The position numbers and the translations under genes are program-made. From Vandiemenella viatica (lineage: Eukaryota; Arthropoda; Insecta; Orthoptera; Morabidae): 64,000 nt of DNA. Below are positions 54,853-64,000 of the stretch, piece after piece; position 1 is the first letter of the stretch; the number at the start of each line of letters is the position of its first letter. The notes under the pieces are model-generated. The model worked only from the letters and a program-made list of their open reading frames with translations. It did not search any database and was not told the DNA's origin. The stretch is taken from assembly GCA_031002005.1 (NCBI GenBank), contig CM061921.1, forward strand, positions 150,259,283 to 150,323,282, in the 5' to 3' direction.

Positions 54853-55459
54853 GGATTCCGAGACAGAATTGCCTGTTCCAGATCTTGAGTCCATAATTGA
54901 ACAATAGTGTGACGATCGAATACCACCGATGTATTTATGGCCGTTCTATCGTCCGTCGTATATGAGTTTATCATAAAAAGCTGTAAAATTTCAGATGGCT
55001 TTTGTCACGACCTGTGACTGGAAATTCAAATTTTCAACATTATATTTACTTTTTAGGAAAGCCAGAAACAAATTGAAAGTCTAACTGGGCTTGAGAATTA
55101 AATTACTTGAAGTTTGTAGTTAACAAGAAATAGTTTCACACTTCTCATTAATAATTTGATCATAATACAAATTCATTTTTGCAATAATTTCATATCAAAC
55201 TTATAAGTAATTATTAAAGTATATGAAAATTATACTGACATCCAAATAATGTTTAATTTTCCTACACATCACAAAATAAGCTTAAGTTTTTAATGGGTCT
55301 CGAAAAATAATTCTAAAAGTAGCAGGATAACTGGAAAGTAACGATTGGGATACGCTGCCTTAGACGATAGTGTAACTTTGCTGTGTCTAAACTTGTTTCC
55401 ACGATAGTTCAACGGTGAAACGTCGATGCAAACATGAGCACTGAAGGAGACATCACTGC
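54853..55459. other. no recognisable feature
   Basis: AT-rich, without a supported feature. Confidence 0.45.
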
Positions 55460-55462
55460 TTA

Positions 55463-55824
55463 GGTAGCGTGTATAAATCACGTAGCTCCATTTTGGCCTC
55501 TTATGCCCCCCCCCCCCCCACGTAGCCCTACGTGGCTTTGCCTCTATCCCCCTTCCCCCCATGCAGCACGTAGCTTTTTTTCCTTTTGATTCCAGAAGAC
55601 ATTTTGTATTGTTTTCTCTCGTCAGACTATCGTAAATTACATACGGAGATAATTAACTGAGGGAAATAAATTTTCACATGCTGTTGTGTGTTCTGTTCCT
55701 CATTTTAACTGTGAAAAATGTTATGAAAGGAAAGCTACGTGGCCTGGCTCTGAACCTCCCCTCCCCCCACGTAGCCCAGCGTAGCCTACCCTTGGACCGA
55801 GCCACGTAGTTTGTGCACGCTCCT
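55463..55824 (+). mobile_element. MITE family E, copy 7
   Basis: Starts GGTAGCGTGTATAAATCACG and ends TAGTTTGTGCACGCTCC. TTA lies at 55460-55462 and 55825-55827. The core TTCCAGAAGACATTTTGTA is present. Confidence 0.85.
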
Positions 55825-55827
55825 TTA

Positions 55828-56209
55828 CTGAGTCGGATAGTGTAAGGATGCGGTCCAGTGGCGAAGTGGTGGGGGTAAATAATGAAGATGTATGATCCAA
55901 CATTGCGGCCGGGGGAAACAGGCAGTTGCACATTAATAAATAACTGTCGTAAAATACCATTAACAAGTATTCATAAAATGAAAGACAACATTAATATTAA
56001 ATGGTGCCAAATGCGGGTAATAAATTAAAATAATATCCTTCTTAAACATGTCAAGTTAACGGGGAATAAATATCGAAAACAGTCATCCTTGATCGGCAAC
56101 AATGACTAGTTGATGGAATCGTCCATCTCTTACAAACTTGAGCCAATAACTTAATCTAAACATATCCATTACAACCCACGCCCATGATTATCTCCCTCAT
56201 ATATCTTCC
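55828..56209. other. no recognisable feature
   Basis: No supported feature. Confidence 0.45.
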
Positions 56210-56217
56210 TCTACAGT

Positions 56218-57028
56218 ATGCTTGGCCAAAATATATCAATGTATCGAAATGTCGATATTTTTTCATGAAATAATCTATATTTATCGTCGATATTTTTATT
56301 CTCGATATATTAAAGATTTATATTTTATTTGGAGTATCAATTTTAAGTACCAATTAGATATTTTTTGTTCGAATGTGAGTTAGTATCCAATTTAATACGT
56401 TACATATATATTGGATAAATATACGTATATATTTGATCTTGAAAAGCGTCTTAAAAAAGTGAATTAGTCGTAATTTAACAGCTTTTCACTAACGATTAAG
56501 AGGTTTACAAAAGCTGTTAAATTTTAACTGGTTTACGTTAATGTCATTTTTTGTTAACATATTTGTATGTTAACGGTTAGGTTATTTTTATAGTTGAAGA
56601 ATATTAATGAAGTATCCGCGTTGCGATGTTGATTAACAGCTTCTGTTATCAACTGGTATTTTTATTGATGAATAACATTTAATGAATGCGTTGACAAAAT
56701 TTCTGATATGTCAAGCCTCTTCTGTGTCGTCCGAAAGAGTGGCTTCTGCAGTTAACTTGGCGGCACTGGACGTCTGAAGTAGATTGGTGGGGGAACAAAT
56801 AAATCATAGTTCTTTTGAAGTCTATATCAGACGAATACTGGTATGATAGATTGTAAACATAGATAAATATATTAAAAAATTTCATAATTTGTGCATGTAC
56901 TTTAATTTTCTTAAGTATTTTGATAAATTTTGGGAATATTTTTAGACAGTTACTGGCTTTAGGCAGAAATCGATATATATATTTTCCTCGATGTTTATCG
57001 ATATATTTTTTCATTTGCCCATCCTTGT
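56218..57028 (+). mobile_element. hAT element with TATCGA repeats, 8-bp target duplication
   Basis: Direct TCTACAGT at 56210-56217 and 57029-57036. Ends are degraded inverted repeats (ATGCTTGGCCAAAAT against the complement of TTTGCCCATCCTTGT). Both subterminal regions are rich in TCGATAT motifs (56250-56310 and 56968-57005), a pattern known from hAT ends with GGGCAAAAATATCGA. A hAT C-terminal domain remnant lies inside. Confidence 0.8.
56660..56815 (+). pseudogene. hAT transposase C-terminal (dimerisation) remnant
   Basis: Plus-strand reading from about 56676: NALTKFLICQASSVSSERVA, then SAVNLAALDV, a stop, then SRLVGEQINHSSFEVYIRR. The -ASSV-SERV-S---- core followed by SRL---E-IN---F is the hAT dimerisation domain. 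The Phe after SERV is replaced by Ala. Only this tail survives in the 811-bp element. Confidence 0.7.
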
Positions 57029-57036
57029 TCTACAGT

Positions 57037-57704
57037 TCTTTCGTTAAACTGTACTATCTATTAACGAATCAACTTATCTCGCATGCCTTAAAATTTGATC
57101 CACCATCCGATCTTTACTTTCTCTGAACTACAGACTACTTTTCTCGTCCATCATTTGCAAAACACAGCCATTTCGTACTTTATCCACTAACATTATCAAA
57201 AGCAAGGATAACACCTACCAGACATTGCGGCCCTTTTTTTTTTTTTTTAACCACCTCTAATACCATAAATGTTTACCTTGACAGTCTACATACCCTCTAG
57301 ATTTCTTGTAGTACGCAACGTTTCATTTTTTACGACTTTGAAAAATGGTTCAGTTTTCGAATAGTTTTTACTCTCAAAATCCTGCTTCTATATGTAACAT
57401 AACACTGTATAAAATACATATACCTAGTGGTATAGGTTTCTGGGTCAGTTAAATCCATTGACTTGATATTCAATAAACTATCGAACAAATTTTTATTCCT
57501 TCTGCGAAACTTAGAAGAGCTCTTCTTACACAAGCACTACAATTATATAAGCATAGGAATTCCATATTGTCATCAGTAGGGTTCGGATCTTTAGGACAAG
57601 TCATATTTTTTTGCTGCCTTCTTTTTGAACTGAAATGTTGAATTAAACACTGATTCAACGTTTGTGATTGTATTTAAATGTATTTCATATAGCATATAAA
57701 TGCA
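57037..57704. other. no recognisable feature
   Basis: T run near 57234-57249. No supported feature. Confidence 0.45.
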
Positions 57705-58335
57705 TATTCAGGCCATTTTTCTAGTTTTGGTCATATTTCGATAGTATTTATGGTCATATTTTGAGGAAAAATCTGGTAGTGTTTTAATAGATCCGGGCAT
57801 TTACTAGATACAGTTGAGAAGAAATTAAGATAATTATTCACACACCTATACTTCTGTTATACAGGTGGGGGAGAAAAACTAATTTTCGCTGTTAACAATT
57901 AAAGTTACATGTTGTCACTCTCTAAACGTAATGCTCCACGTCAATAACTATCTCAATGAAATATCCTCAGTCATCGTTAAATCTGCAGTGAGTCAGTGAG
58001 TAGACCTACCGCCATGCAGAAAATAAAATTTTCTGAAAGTGGGAAGTTACATATGGGAATTTAGAGACGAGTATTTTAGTACAGATGAAAGAGTTCTATT
58101 CTGTAAATTATCTGAAATTAAAGTGACTTCAACAAAACGATTTAAAATTTAATTTCCCAATGGTGCAGTGAGTGCACGGAAGCAAATTATGCTGTCTACA
58201 TGAAAGCAACACTACTAGATAAAATAAATGATGTATAGTTGAGAATGTTTTGATGTATAGTAAGTTTACATTTTTGGTCATATTTTTTCATTTTTAGCTC
58301 ATATTTACCAATTTTTAAGGTCATATTTGTCTCCA
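57705..58335. repeat. segment bounded by GGTCATATTT clusters
   Basis: GGTCATATTT occurs at 57729, 57752, 58276 and 58319, with variants GGCCATTTTT near 57713 and GCTCATATTT near 58296, all on the plus strand. Two clusters about 500 bases apart bracket AT-rich sequence. Such subterminal repeats suggest the edges of a DNA transposon, but no inverted ends or duplication were found. Confidence 0.4.
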
Positions 58336-58804
58336 TATTCCTCTGTCGTAAGATATTAGTTGGAGCTTAACTCAGATTACAGGAGCATATATTTATTTCT
58401 TACACAATATTACTTTTTTCTCTCTATCTCTTGTTACAGCCACTAGGAATACCGTATACCTGTTTCAAGAGTATTAGGGGGGGGGGGAAAGCTCCCACTT
58501 AATTAGAAACAGATTTGTTACATGTCGAGCGTTAGTGTCACCATCTGTGTACGAAACGTATATTTGATTATCTGTATGATATGTGTATATTTGTTTTTTG
58601 TCTGTGAAAAATGTAATTTATGATGCGGAGACTGGGGACCGTTGCAGCATTCACCTAGAAACAGGACGGCCGGAACGTGAGGTCCAGGGCTCGAATCAGT
58701 GTGGTGTTTTAGTGTACAAATGCATCTTTTATGCTGTTTGCTAGTCGATTAAGGAAATTGAAATCCACATTGTCGTTATTTGAAATCTGCCCTCCAATTT
58801 GTAG
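58336..58804. other. G run and a tRNA-B-box-like motif, otherwise featureless
   Basis: A G run at about 58469-58477. GGGCTCGAATCAG near 58687 resembles a B box and may belong to a lost SINE. Confidence 0.4.
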
Positions 58805-59040
58805 CTCGGTTGGGAGCCTTTAGCCGTCAGGTTTGGCATTTGGCAAAATGCGAGTTCAAATCCGAGTCCGACTATCCGCGTATTGGTATTTAATGAATTT
58901 CCGGAATCACTTAAGGCGAATGCAGCAATTGTTTCTTTAAAAGATCAGGGTTAGATTTCTCCCACCTTCATCGATCTAAATCCGTTCTCGGCTGTAATAA
59001 TCTTGACAATGACGAGGCGTACAGCCCCTTTTTTTTTTTA
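58805..59040 (+). mobile_element. SINE-A copy, strongly diverged
   Basis: B box GAGTTCAAATCCGAGTCCG near 58851, CTATCCGCG, GAATTTCCGGAATCACTTAAG, GACGAGGCGTACAGCC near 59011, then a T-rich stretch. Order fits SINE-A at low identity. Confidence 0.6.
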
Positions 59041-59245
59041 CTAGCGCTAGAGTAGAAATCAACTCCCGATCAGCTTTAATCAAATATTTAGCATATATTC
59101 TGTGCACACGGTGCTTCATAATGCTTATCTATAGAATAACAGTTTTATGTAGATGACATTACGTTGTCACATTGACTTTGGCTGGATTTTCGTTTTAATT
59201 CTGTCTTATAGTGTATTGTTACAGTCACTGGGAAGCTATAACTAT

Positions 59246-59292
<47 letters not shown>

Positions 59293-59522
59293 AATGGATT
59301 TACGCCTCGTCGACGTCGAGGTCATTAGAGGCGGGGAAGGACTGGGGGCTAGGAACTGAAAGGAATTCGGCCATGGCCTTTTGAAGGAAGCATCCCGACA
59401 TTCGCCTGGAGTGATTTGGTCAAACCATGAAAATCCCAAATTTGGATGCCTGGACGGGATTCAAACCCGCGTCCTCTCGAATGCGAGGACAGAGCGCTAC
59501 CGCTCACCCACCACGCTCGGTC
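59246..59522 (-). mobile_element. SINE-A1 copy with about 40-T tail complement
   Basis: T run at about 59249-59289, GATTTACGCCTCGTCGACG, GGAATTCGGCCATGGCC, CATTCGCCTGGAGTGATTTGG, B box complement GGGATTCAAACCCGCG near 59456, head complement ACCCACCACGCTCGGT. Full length. Confidence 0.9.
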
Positions 59523-60082
59523 ATATGACATACTTTTCCCCTTTTCTGTGTGGATGTCTAATTGCATTAGCCTTCTTCAGATGTAAACGTTTACCAGTTT
59601 CTGACTTCATTGATTTTCTCTTATCAACGACACTATTTTAAAACTTTGTTTCACTTTTTACCCTGTTCATATTTGATTTCGAAGAAAGCTAATACCAGAA
59701 TTACAAATTAGAAGTACATACTTTTTTCAGTTTTAAAAGGATATGCGAGTAACATAAGTAACTTCGCTTTGAGAGACTCGGCGTGAGGTAAGGACACTTG
59801 AGAGGATGTCGTGCGTCATCACATCCTGGCGCCTTGACGTTTGCACTGATTAGAACTCTCGTTCCTTAGCCAGCTGTGCTAATGAGGTAACGAGGCTGTG
59901 AAGCGGATGCTGCTCCCGGATCCCTGTTCGATTGCGGTCTTTGTTTATATAAGCCTATACTGTGAAAAGATTTTCGTCATGCAGTTTTAAAAAATGGCGT
60001 AGTTAGTTAGGCCAAATATAGCTCAGAAGTAAAAGTTTTTCAAACAAATTATTTGGCTGGATTTTAAGTATTCAATAAATCT
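59523..60082. other. no recognisable feature
   Basis: No supported feature. Confidence 0.45.
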
Positions 60083-60290
60083 GCCACCGAGCATGGTGGG
60101 TTAGCGTTAACCCTGTGGCCTCGCATTTTAGAGGACGGAGGTCCGAATCCCCGTCCTACCATCCAGCTTTGTGTTTACCATGGTTTCCCTATATCACTTC
60201 AGGCGAGTGTCGGGATAGTTCATTTTAAGGGCCATGGACGAATTACTTGCCCCCCTTTAATGGCCTCGACGTGGACAAGGCGTAAATTAG
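60083..60290 (+). mobile_element. SINE-A1 copy
   Basis: CCACCGAGCATGGTGGGTTAG head, B box GGTCCGAATCCCCGTCC near 60140, CATGGTTTCCC, TTTAATGGCCTCGACGTGG, ACAAGGCGTAAA. A few dozen bases between GAATTACTTG and CCCCCC are deleted. Confidence 0.85.
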
Positions 60291-60396
60291 GTCTGCCGTT
60301 TCGGAATTGCAAAAACAAAAGGGGACTGTATCAGACATACATTTCACTCACCCAATCCGTCGATACCTTATCACGATGAATGATAAACACGTTTCT

Positions 60397-60706
60397 TTAA
60401 GTTGTAAATAACTTCGCGAGATTTACGCTTCGTCAAAATACTTCTTTGCCCAACTTTTCGACCAAAGCCTATGACCTTCTTCAGGGGACTAGCCTCCTGC
60501 TTCTGCTAGGTACTGTCGTTGTGACAGGTTGTTATCGTATTTGTAGCGTGGAGATATGTTGCTTACGATAACAAGCAGTCACAACGCCAGTCCCTAGCAG
60601 TAGCGGGATTCTAGTCGATTGAAGAAGGTCATAGGTTTTGGTCGAAACGTCGGGTTGTGAAGGAGAGTTTGAACGCAGCATAAATCACGCGAAGTTATTT
60701 ACATCA
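60397..60706. repeat. foldback, arms about 140 bp
   Basis: GTAAATAACTTCGCGAGATTT at the left pairs with the complement of AAATCACGCGAAGTTATTTAC at the right. Pairing continues with CTATGACCTTCTTCA / TGAAGAAGGTCATAG and GTTATCGTA / TACGATAAC near the centre. No coding remnant. A hairpin-type MITE is likely. Confidence 0.85.
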
Positions 60707-61137
60707 TGATGGCTGCGAAAACCACAAAATTACAACGTTTATTTAATATTTATGACAATAGTAAGTATTTTTAATTATTTTAATTAAGTCAGCGAAATAA
60801 CAGTTTCATTCCGGTTTTACTTATGATGCCTGCTGACTATTTGTTCATTGACTTGACCCTCTCGACTGGTACTCTGGGCAAAGCGCAGAGTTACGTTCGA
60901 GTATCAAGTTCAAGGGGACCATCAGACATGTTAAGAATGGATTTCAGTCATCTGCATATATCGGGTGGTTATAATTAAACTTTTCCTATTTAACACGTTA
61001 TAACACAGAAACTAATTACCATACGAGTACCAAACTTGGTAGCGTTAATGTCCAGCGTATGGAGTGCATGATTTCCATGCGTCACAGCGCCACCGTTCCG
61101 TACAAACTATGGCCACCAAGTGCCGTGATCAGTCATC

Positions 61138-61422
61138 GTGTTCAACACATTTGGAAACGGTCGAATTATCAGCCGGTCGTTTCCAAATGCTTGGCCGAAA
61201 CGATCACTTTACCTCACTCCCTTTGATTTCTTGTTGTGGGGCTACTTGAAGGACAGGGTTTACCAGGGGAACATCTACACATGTGCTGATCTGAAGCGCA
61301 GCATATCAAGAGAGGTAGCCCGCATACCTACGGACATGCTTCGTTCTGATGTGCAGAATGCAATCCTGCGCTTTCAGACTCTTCTGGACACGAATGGGCG
61401 CCATATTGTGCCCCTTTTGTAG
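61138..61422 (+). pseudogene. Tc1/mariner-superfamily transposase C-terminal remnant
   Basis: A 94-codon frame. ISRSFPNAWPKRSLYLTPFD then FLLWGYLKDRVYQ carries the third catalytic acidic residue (the D of TPFDF). A helical LKRSISREVARIPTDML and NGRHIVPLL end follow. These match the C-terminus of mariner-like insect transposases. The first two catalytic Asp and the DNA-binding half are absent, so it is an internally deleted copy. Confidence 0.8.
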
Positions 61423-61586
61423 CAGTAATGGTATAATGTACCGTAGCAGCACATTAAAAGTGTTTCGGTTAAATTGATTCTGCATTATTTTTTCCCCCAT
61501 GTCCTTGACATTAATGCTACCAAGTTTGGTACTCGTACGGCAATTAGTTTCCGGGTTATAACGTGTTAAACAGGGAAAGTTTAATT

Positions 61587-61844
61587 TTTTTTTTTTTTTT
61601 TTTTTTTTTGTAACAGTTTAACGTCCCTTTTTAACAACGTGGTCTTTAGAGACGGGAAAGGATGGGGGCAAGGAATGGGAAGGAATTCGGCCATGGCCTT
61701 TTTGAAGGAAGCATCCCGGCATTCACCTGGAGTGATTTGGGGAAACCATGGAAAACCCAAATCTGGATGCCCGGACGGGGATTCGAACCGCCGTCCTCCC
61801 GAATGCGAGGCCAGAACGCTATCCGTTACACCACCACGCTCGGT
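61587..61844 (-). mobile_element. SINE-A2 copy with 12-bp target duplication
   Basis: GAAAGTTTAATT at 61575-61586 and 61845-61856. T run, AACGTCCCTTTTTAACAACG, GGTCTTTAGAGACGGG, GGAATTCGGCCATGGCC, B box complement GGGATTCGAACCGCCG near 61780, head complement CACCACCACGCTCGGT. Full length, and inside the right TIR of the mariner-related element. Confidence 0.95.
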
Positions 61845-61872
61845 GAAAGTTTAATTATAACCACCCCGTCTA

Positions 61873-62322
61873 TACAGGGTGTTACAAAAAGGTACGGCCA
61901 AACTTTCAGGAAACATTCCTCACACACAAACAAAGAAAATATGTTATGTGGACATGTGTCCGGAAACGCTTACTTTCCATGTTAGAGCTCATTTTATTAC
62001 TTCTCTTCAAATCACATTAAACATGGAATGGAAACACACAGCAACAGAACGTACCAGCGTGACTTCAAACACTTTGTTACAGGAAATGTTCAAATTGTCC
62101 TCCGTTAGCGAGGATACATGCATCCACCCTCCGTCGCATGGAATCCCTGATGCGCTGATGCAGCCCTGGAGAATGGCGTATTGTATCACAGCCGTCCAAA
62201 ATATGAGCTCTAACATGGAAAGTAAGCGTTTCCGGACACATGTCCACATAACATATTTTCTTTGTTTGTGTGTGAGGAATGTTTCCTGAAAGTTTGGCCG
62301 TACCTTTTTGTAACACCCTGTA
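61873..62322 (-). mobile_element. Tc1/mariner-related MITE with about 120-bp TIRs
   Basis: Ends TACAGGGTGTTACAAAAAGG and its complement. Arms of about 120 bp match closely to GTTAGAGCTCATTTT. TA flanks it at 61871-61872 and 62323-62324. A minus-strand frame reads GLHQRIRDSMRRRVDACILA then NGGQFEHFL near 62150-62080, the C-terminal tail of a mariner-like transposase. It abuts the previous element, sharing its TA. Confidence 0.85.
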
Positions 62323-62809
62323 TATTGAAGTGTATACAATCCTTATGTCTGTGGTAGCGTCATTTCTTCAAATGCGCCTTAGTTTTTGAGGTATCCGCAT
62401 GCAAAAGAAAGTGAAGGGAGACAATGTACTATCTCACCACTGTGTAGAGAGAAGTGTGAACAAGCCAATACACTGACATCCTTGGATGTTGTAGTGGAAG
62501 TCAGCAGGTACATGTATAGGAAGTAAGAATACAAAATATCTGTGTATGAAAAACAAACTTGACGAAATGAACCAATAAATACAATACTATGAAAACCTCC
62601 CTTCATGTAGTCTTATAGAACATTATAATAATTTCACACATATCTCCTACAGTTTCGCTATTAGCAAATCCAGGCGCCAAAATAATAGATATGCAATCTT
62701 TCGTACGATTTTCTGTGTTTCGCAAGAACAAAACTCAGAAATAACCGGATAAACCCACAAAATCACACACATTCAATCTGCCTGTTATGAACAAAGAAGT
62801 CACAGAACA
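62323..62809. other. no recognisable feature
   Basis: No supported feature. Confidence 0.45.
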
Positions 62810-62811
62810 AA

Positions 62812-62937
62812 TTTATTGACAATAGTATTGTCAATAATGTTGGTCGTGTAACGGAGCACAGTATTGAGACTACCTGGTACGAGGATTGACGGCTGTATTG
62901 TCAGTACTGATATTGACAATATTATTGATCGTGTGAG
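62812..62937. repeat. inverted repeat rich in TATTGACAATA
   Basis: TATTGACAATAGTATTGTCAA at the left is itself a palindrome and recurs inverted and direct near 62893-62925 (TATTGTCAGTACTGATATTG, then ACAATATTATTGATCGTGTG). TTGGTCGTGT/TTGATCGTGT follow in both halves. Possibly a small foldback. Confidence 0.55.
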
Positions 62938-64000
62938 GTCCGAATTTTTAGATCCAGTGCTCTTCAAGGCGGAGCTAAACTAAACGTGGAAGCAATAGAC
63001 CATGAACTCTAACCATCGTTTTACGTGCCAGTGTAATACTTCTAGTACATGAAACACAACGAGCGTTCTGATATTCTTATAGATTCACCGATCCTCTCGT
63101 GTTGCTGTGGTCAGGGAACTGGCTGGTAGGTGCGAGTGCGCTGTTGCCGCACTTGGGAACATTCTCCCGTAGCGCTCTCTCTTTAATACTAGAAAATGGC
63201 AACGCTGAGCGTCCTGTGTTTCCTAGTACGAGAGTACGAGCGACTTGCAAACAGGTGAATTTATCTGTTAAGTGCGAGGTTTGGCAACGGCGCATTCGAG
63301 CCACCCGTCAATATGGCTGACCGTAGCTATAGTAATAAAAAATGACATACCATGAACTTGTGGACGTTCGGGACAAGGCATCTTAATAATAGATATCTGG
63401 ATGATTGGCTTGGCACAGAAACCCACTTCCTCCAAATGACAGGTCGGTGGAGGAAACGTACCTGGTGACTCTAAAACACTGAAAGTAATGTACAAAAATC
63501 TCTCCTCTGAAATGGTGTGTACTTTATTATCGTTATGGCAATGAAAAGCTTTTTAAGAACTGTCCTCTTTACTGAGTAGGTGAAGAAAACGTTTTCAGAA
63601 CCAGTGTCGCATCTGATTGGCTGAAAGCTGTCTAGAAACCGGTGTTCTACATCTAATGAGGGTGATCATGTACATAAACAAATTTGTTTGAAATAACATT
63701 CATGTTATGGATCTATTAAAATGTCGGCCGAACCTTCAGTTTAAAAAGAAAACAATTTGGCAATGAGCTACTGGGTCACGCCACCATAGTTGAAAACAAT
63801 ACTTTTCGCTTTTATTTGACGTATCAGGCAAGCTGATTCTTATTTCTTGCACTTATCCCGCTATTGCAGGATCGGCATTTTTTTTCAGGATGCGACGTGT
63901 TTGGGATTTGGCTGGCTTGTCGCTGAGCCGGACGCCTACCGGGTAAGAAAGCTGTTTCGATCTGTCTGCGTAACGTATAACTATGTTCTGTGTGGGCTAT
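62938..64000. other. no recognisable feature
   Basis: About 1 kb to the window end. Overlapping frames at 63077-63304 and 63099-63320 show no domain. Confidence 0.45.

Larger units (their letters stand above)
60961..61870 (+). mobile_element. Tc1/mariner-related element with long TIRs, split by a SINE
   Basis: Left end GGGTGGTTATAATTAAAC continues with ACACGTTATAAC and GAGTACCAAACTTGGTAGC. The right end is its inverted match, about 95 bases long, interrupted by a SINE-A2 at 61587-61844. A transposase C-terminal remnant lies between. TA borders it on the right (61871-61872), and the left flank is also TATA. Confidence 0.8.

Overview
The window looks like repeat-rich, non-coding nuclear DNA from an arthropod, most likely an insect with a large genome. 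This is inferred from the repeat types: Helitrons, Tc1/mariner relatives, hAT, PIF/Harbinger with a MADF-domain gene, CR1/jockey-type LINE fossils and several tRNA-headed SINE families. I found no host gene with a convincing intact reading frame. Nearly every recognisable coding stretch is a decayed transposon protein, and most other open frames lie inside SINEs, MITEs or a satellite. The species cannot be fixed from the sequence alone.

Layout. 0-3.1 kb: a satellite of about 184-bp monomers arranged as 368-bp dimers, uniform in the middle and decayed at both edges. 3.1-12 kb: scattered SINEs, a hAT transposase fossil (5.6-7.05 kb) and a long foldback just after it. 12-17 kb: PIF/Harbinger territory, with MITEs and one 1.6-kb element carrying an open MADF frame and a broken HARBI1-like transposase. 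17.3-28.8 kb: the main structure, two near-identical dead Helitrons facing each other (18082-22234 plus, 23222-28811 minus) around a 1-kb spacer of two SINEs. Both carry the same hAT MITE at the Rep tyrosine motif. Only the right copy carries a palindromic Tc1-like element, and the left copy preserves the exact empty TA site. 29-38 kb: SINEs, hairpins, a repeat module also present at the window's left edge, and a diverged tandem array of about 145-bp units split by a SINE. 38.7-40 kb and 52.5-54 kb: two LINE reverse-transcriptase fossils, both on the minus strand. 40-56 kb: six of the seven copies of a 360-395-bp MITE with G/C-rich inner runs and TAA/TTA duplications, plus a 1.48-kb hAT element and a hAT MITE, each with a perfect 8-bp duplication. 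56-64 kb: another hAT with an 8-bp duplication and a C-terminal domain remnant, more SINEs, foldbacks, and two Tc1/mariner-related elements set end to end.

Four SINE families are named here for convenience. SINE-A is the commonest (about 20 copies) and has two 3' variants, A1 and A2. SINE-B ends in ATT repeats. SINE-C has a poly-A end and one copy with an internal minisatellite. SINE-D begins near GAGCCGCC. All carry a tRNA-like B box, and several are flanked by target-site duplications typical of LINE-driven insertion. The order of nesting gives a relative history: SINE-B before the right Helitron, hAT MITE before both Helitron insertions, Tc1 after the two Helitrons separated, and SINE-A after the mariner it interrupts.
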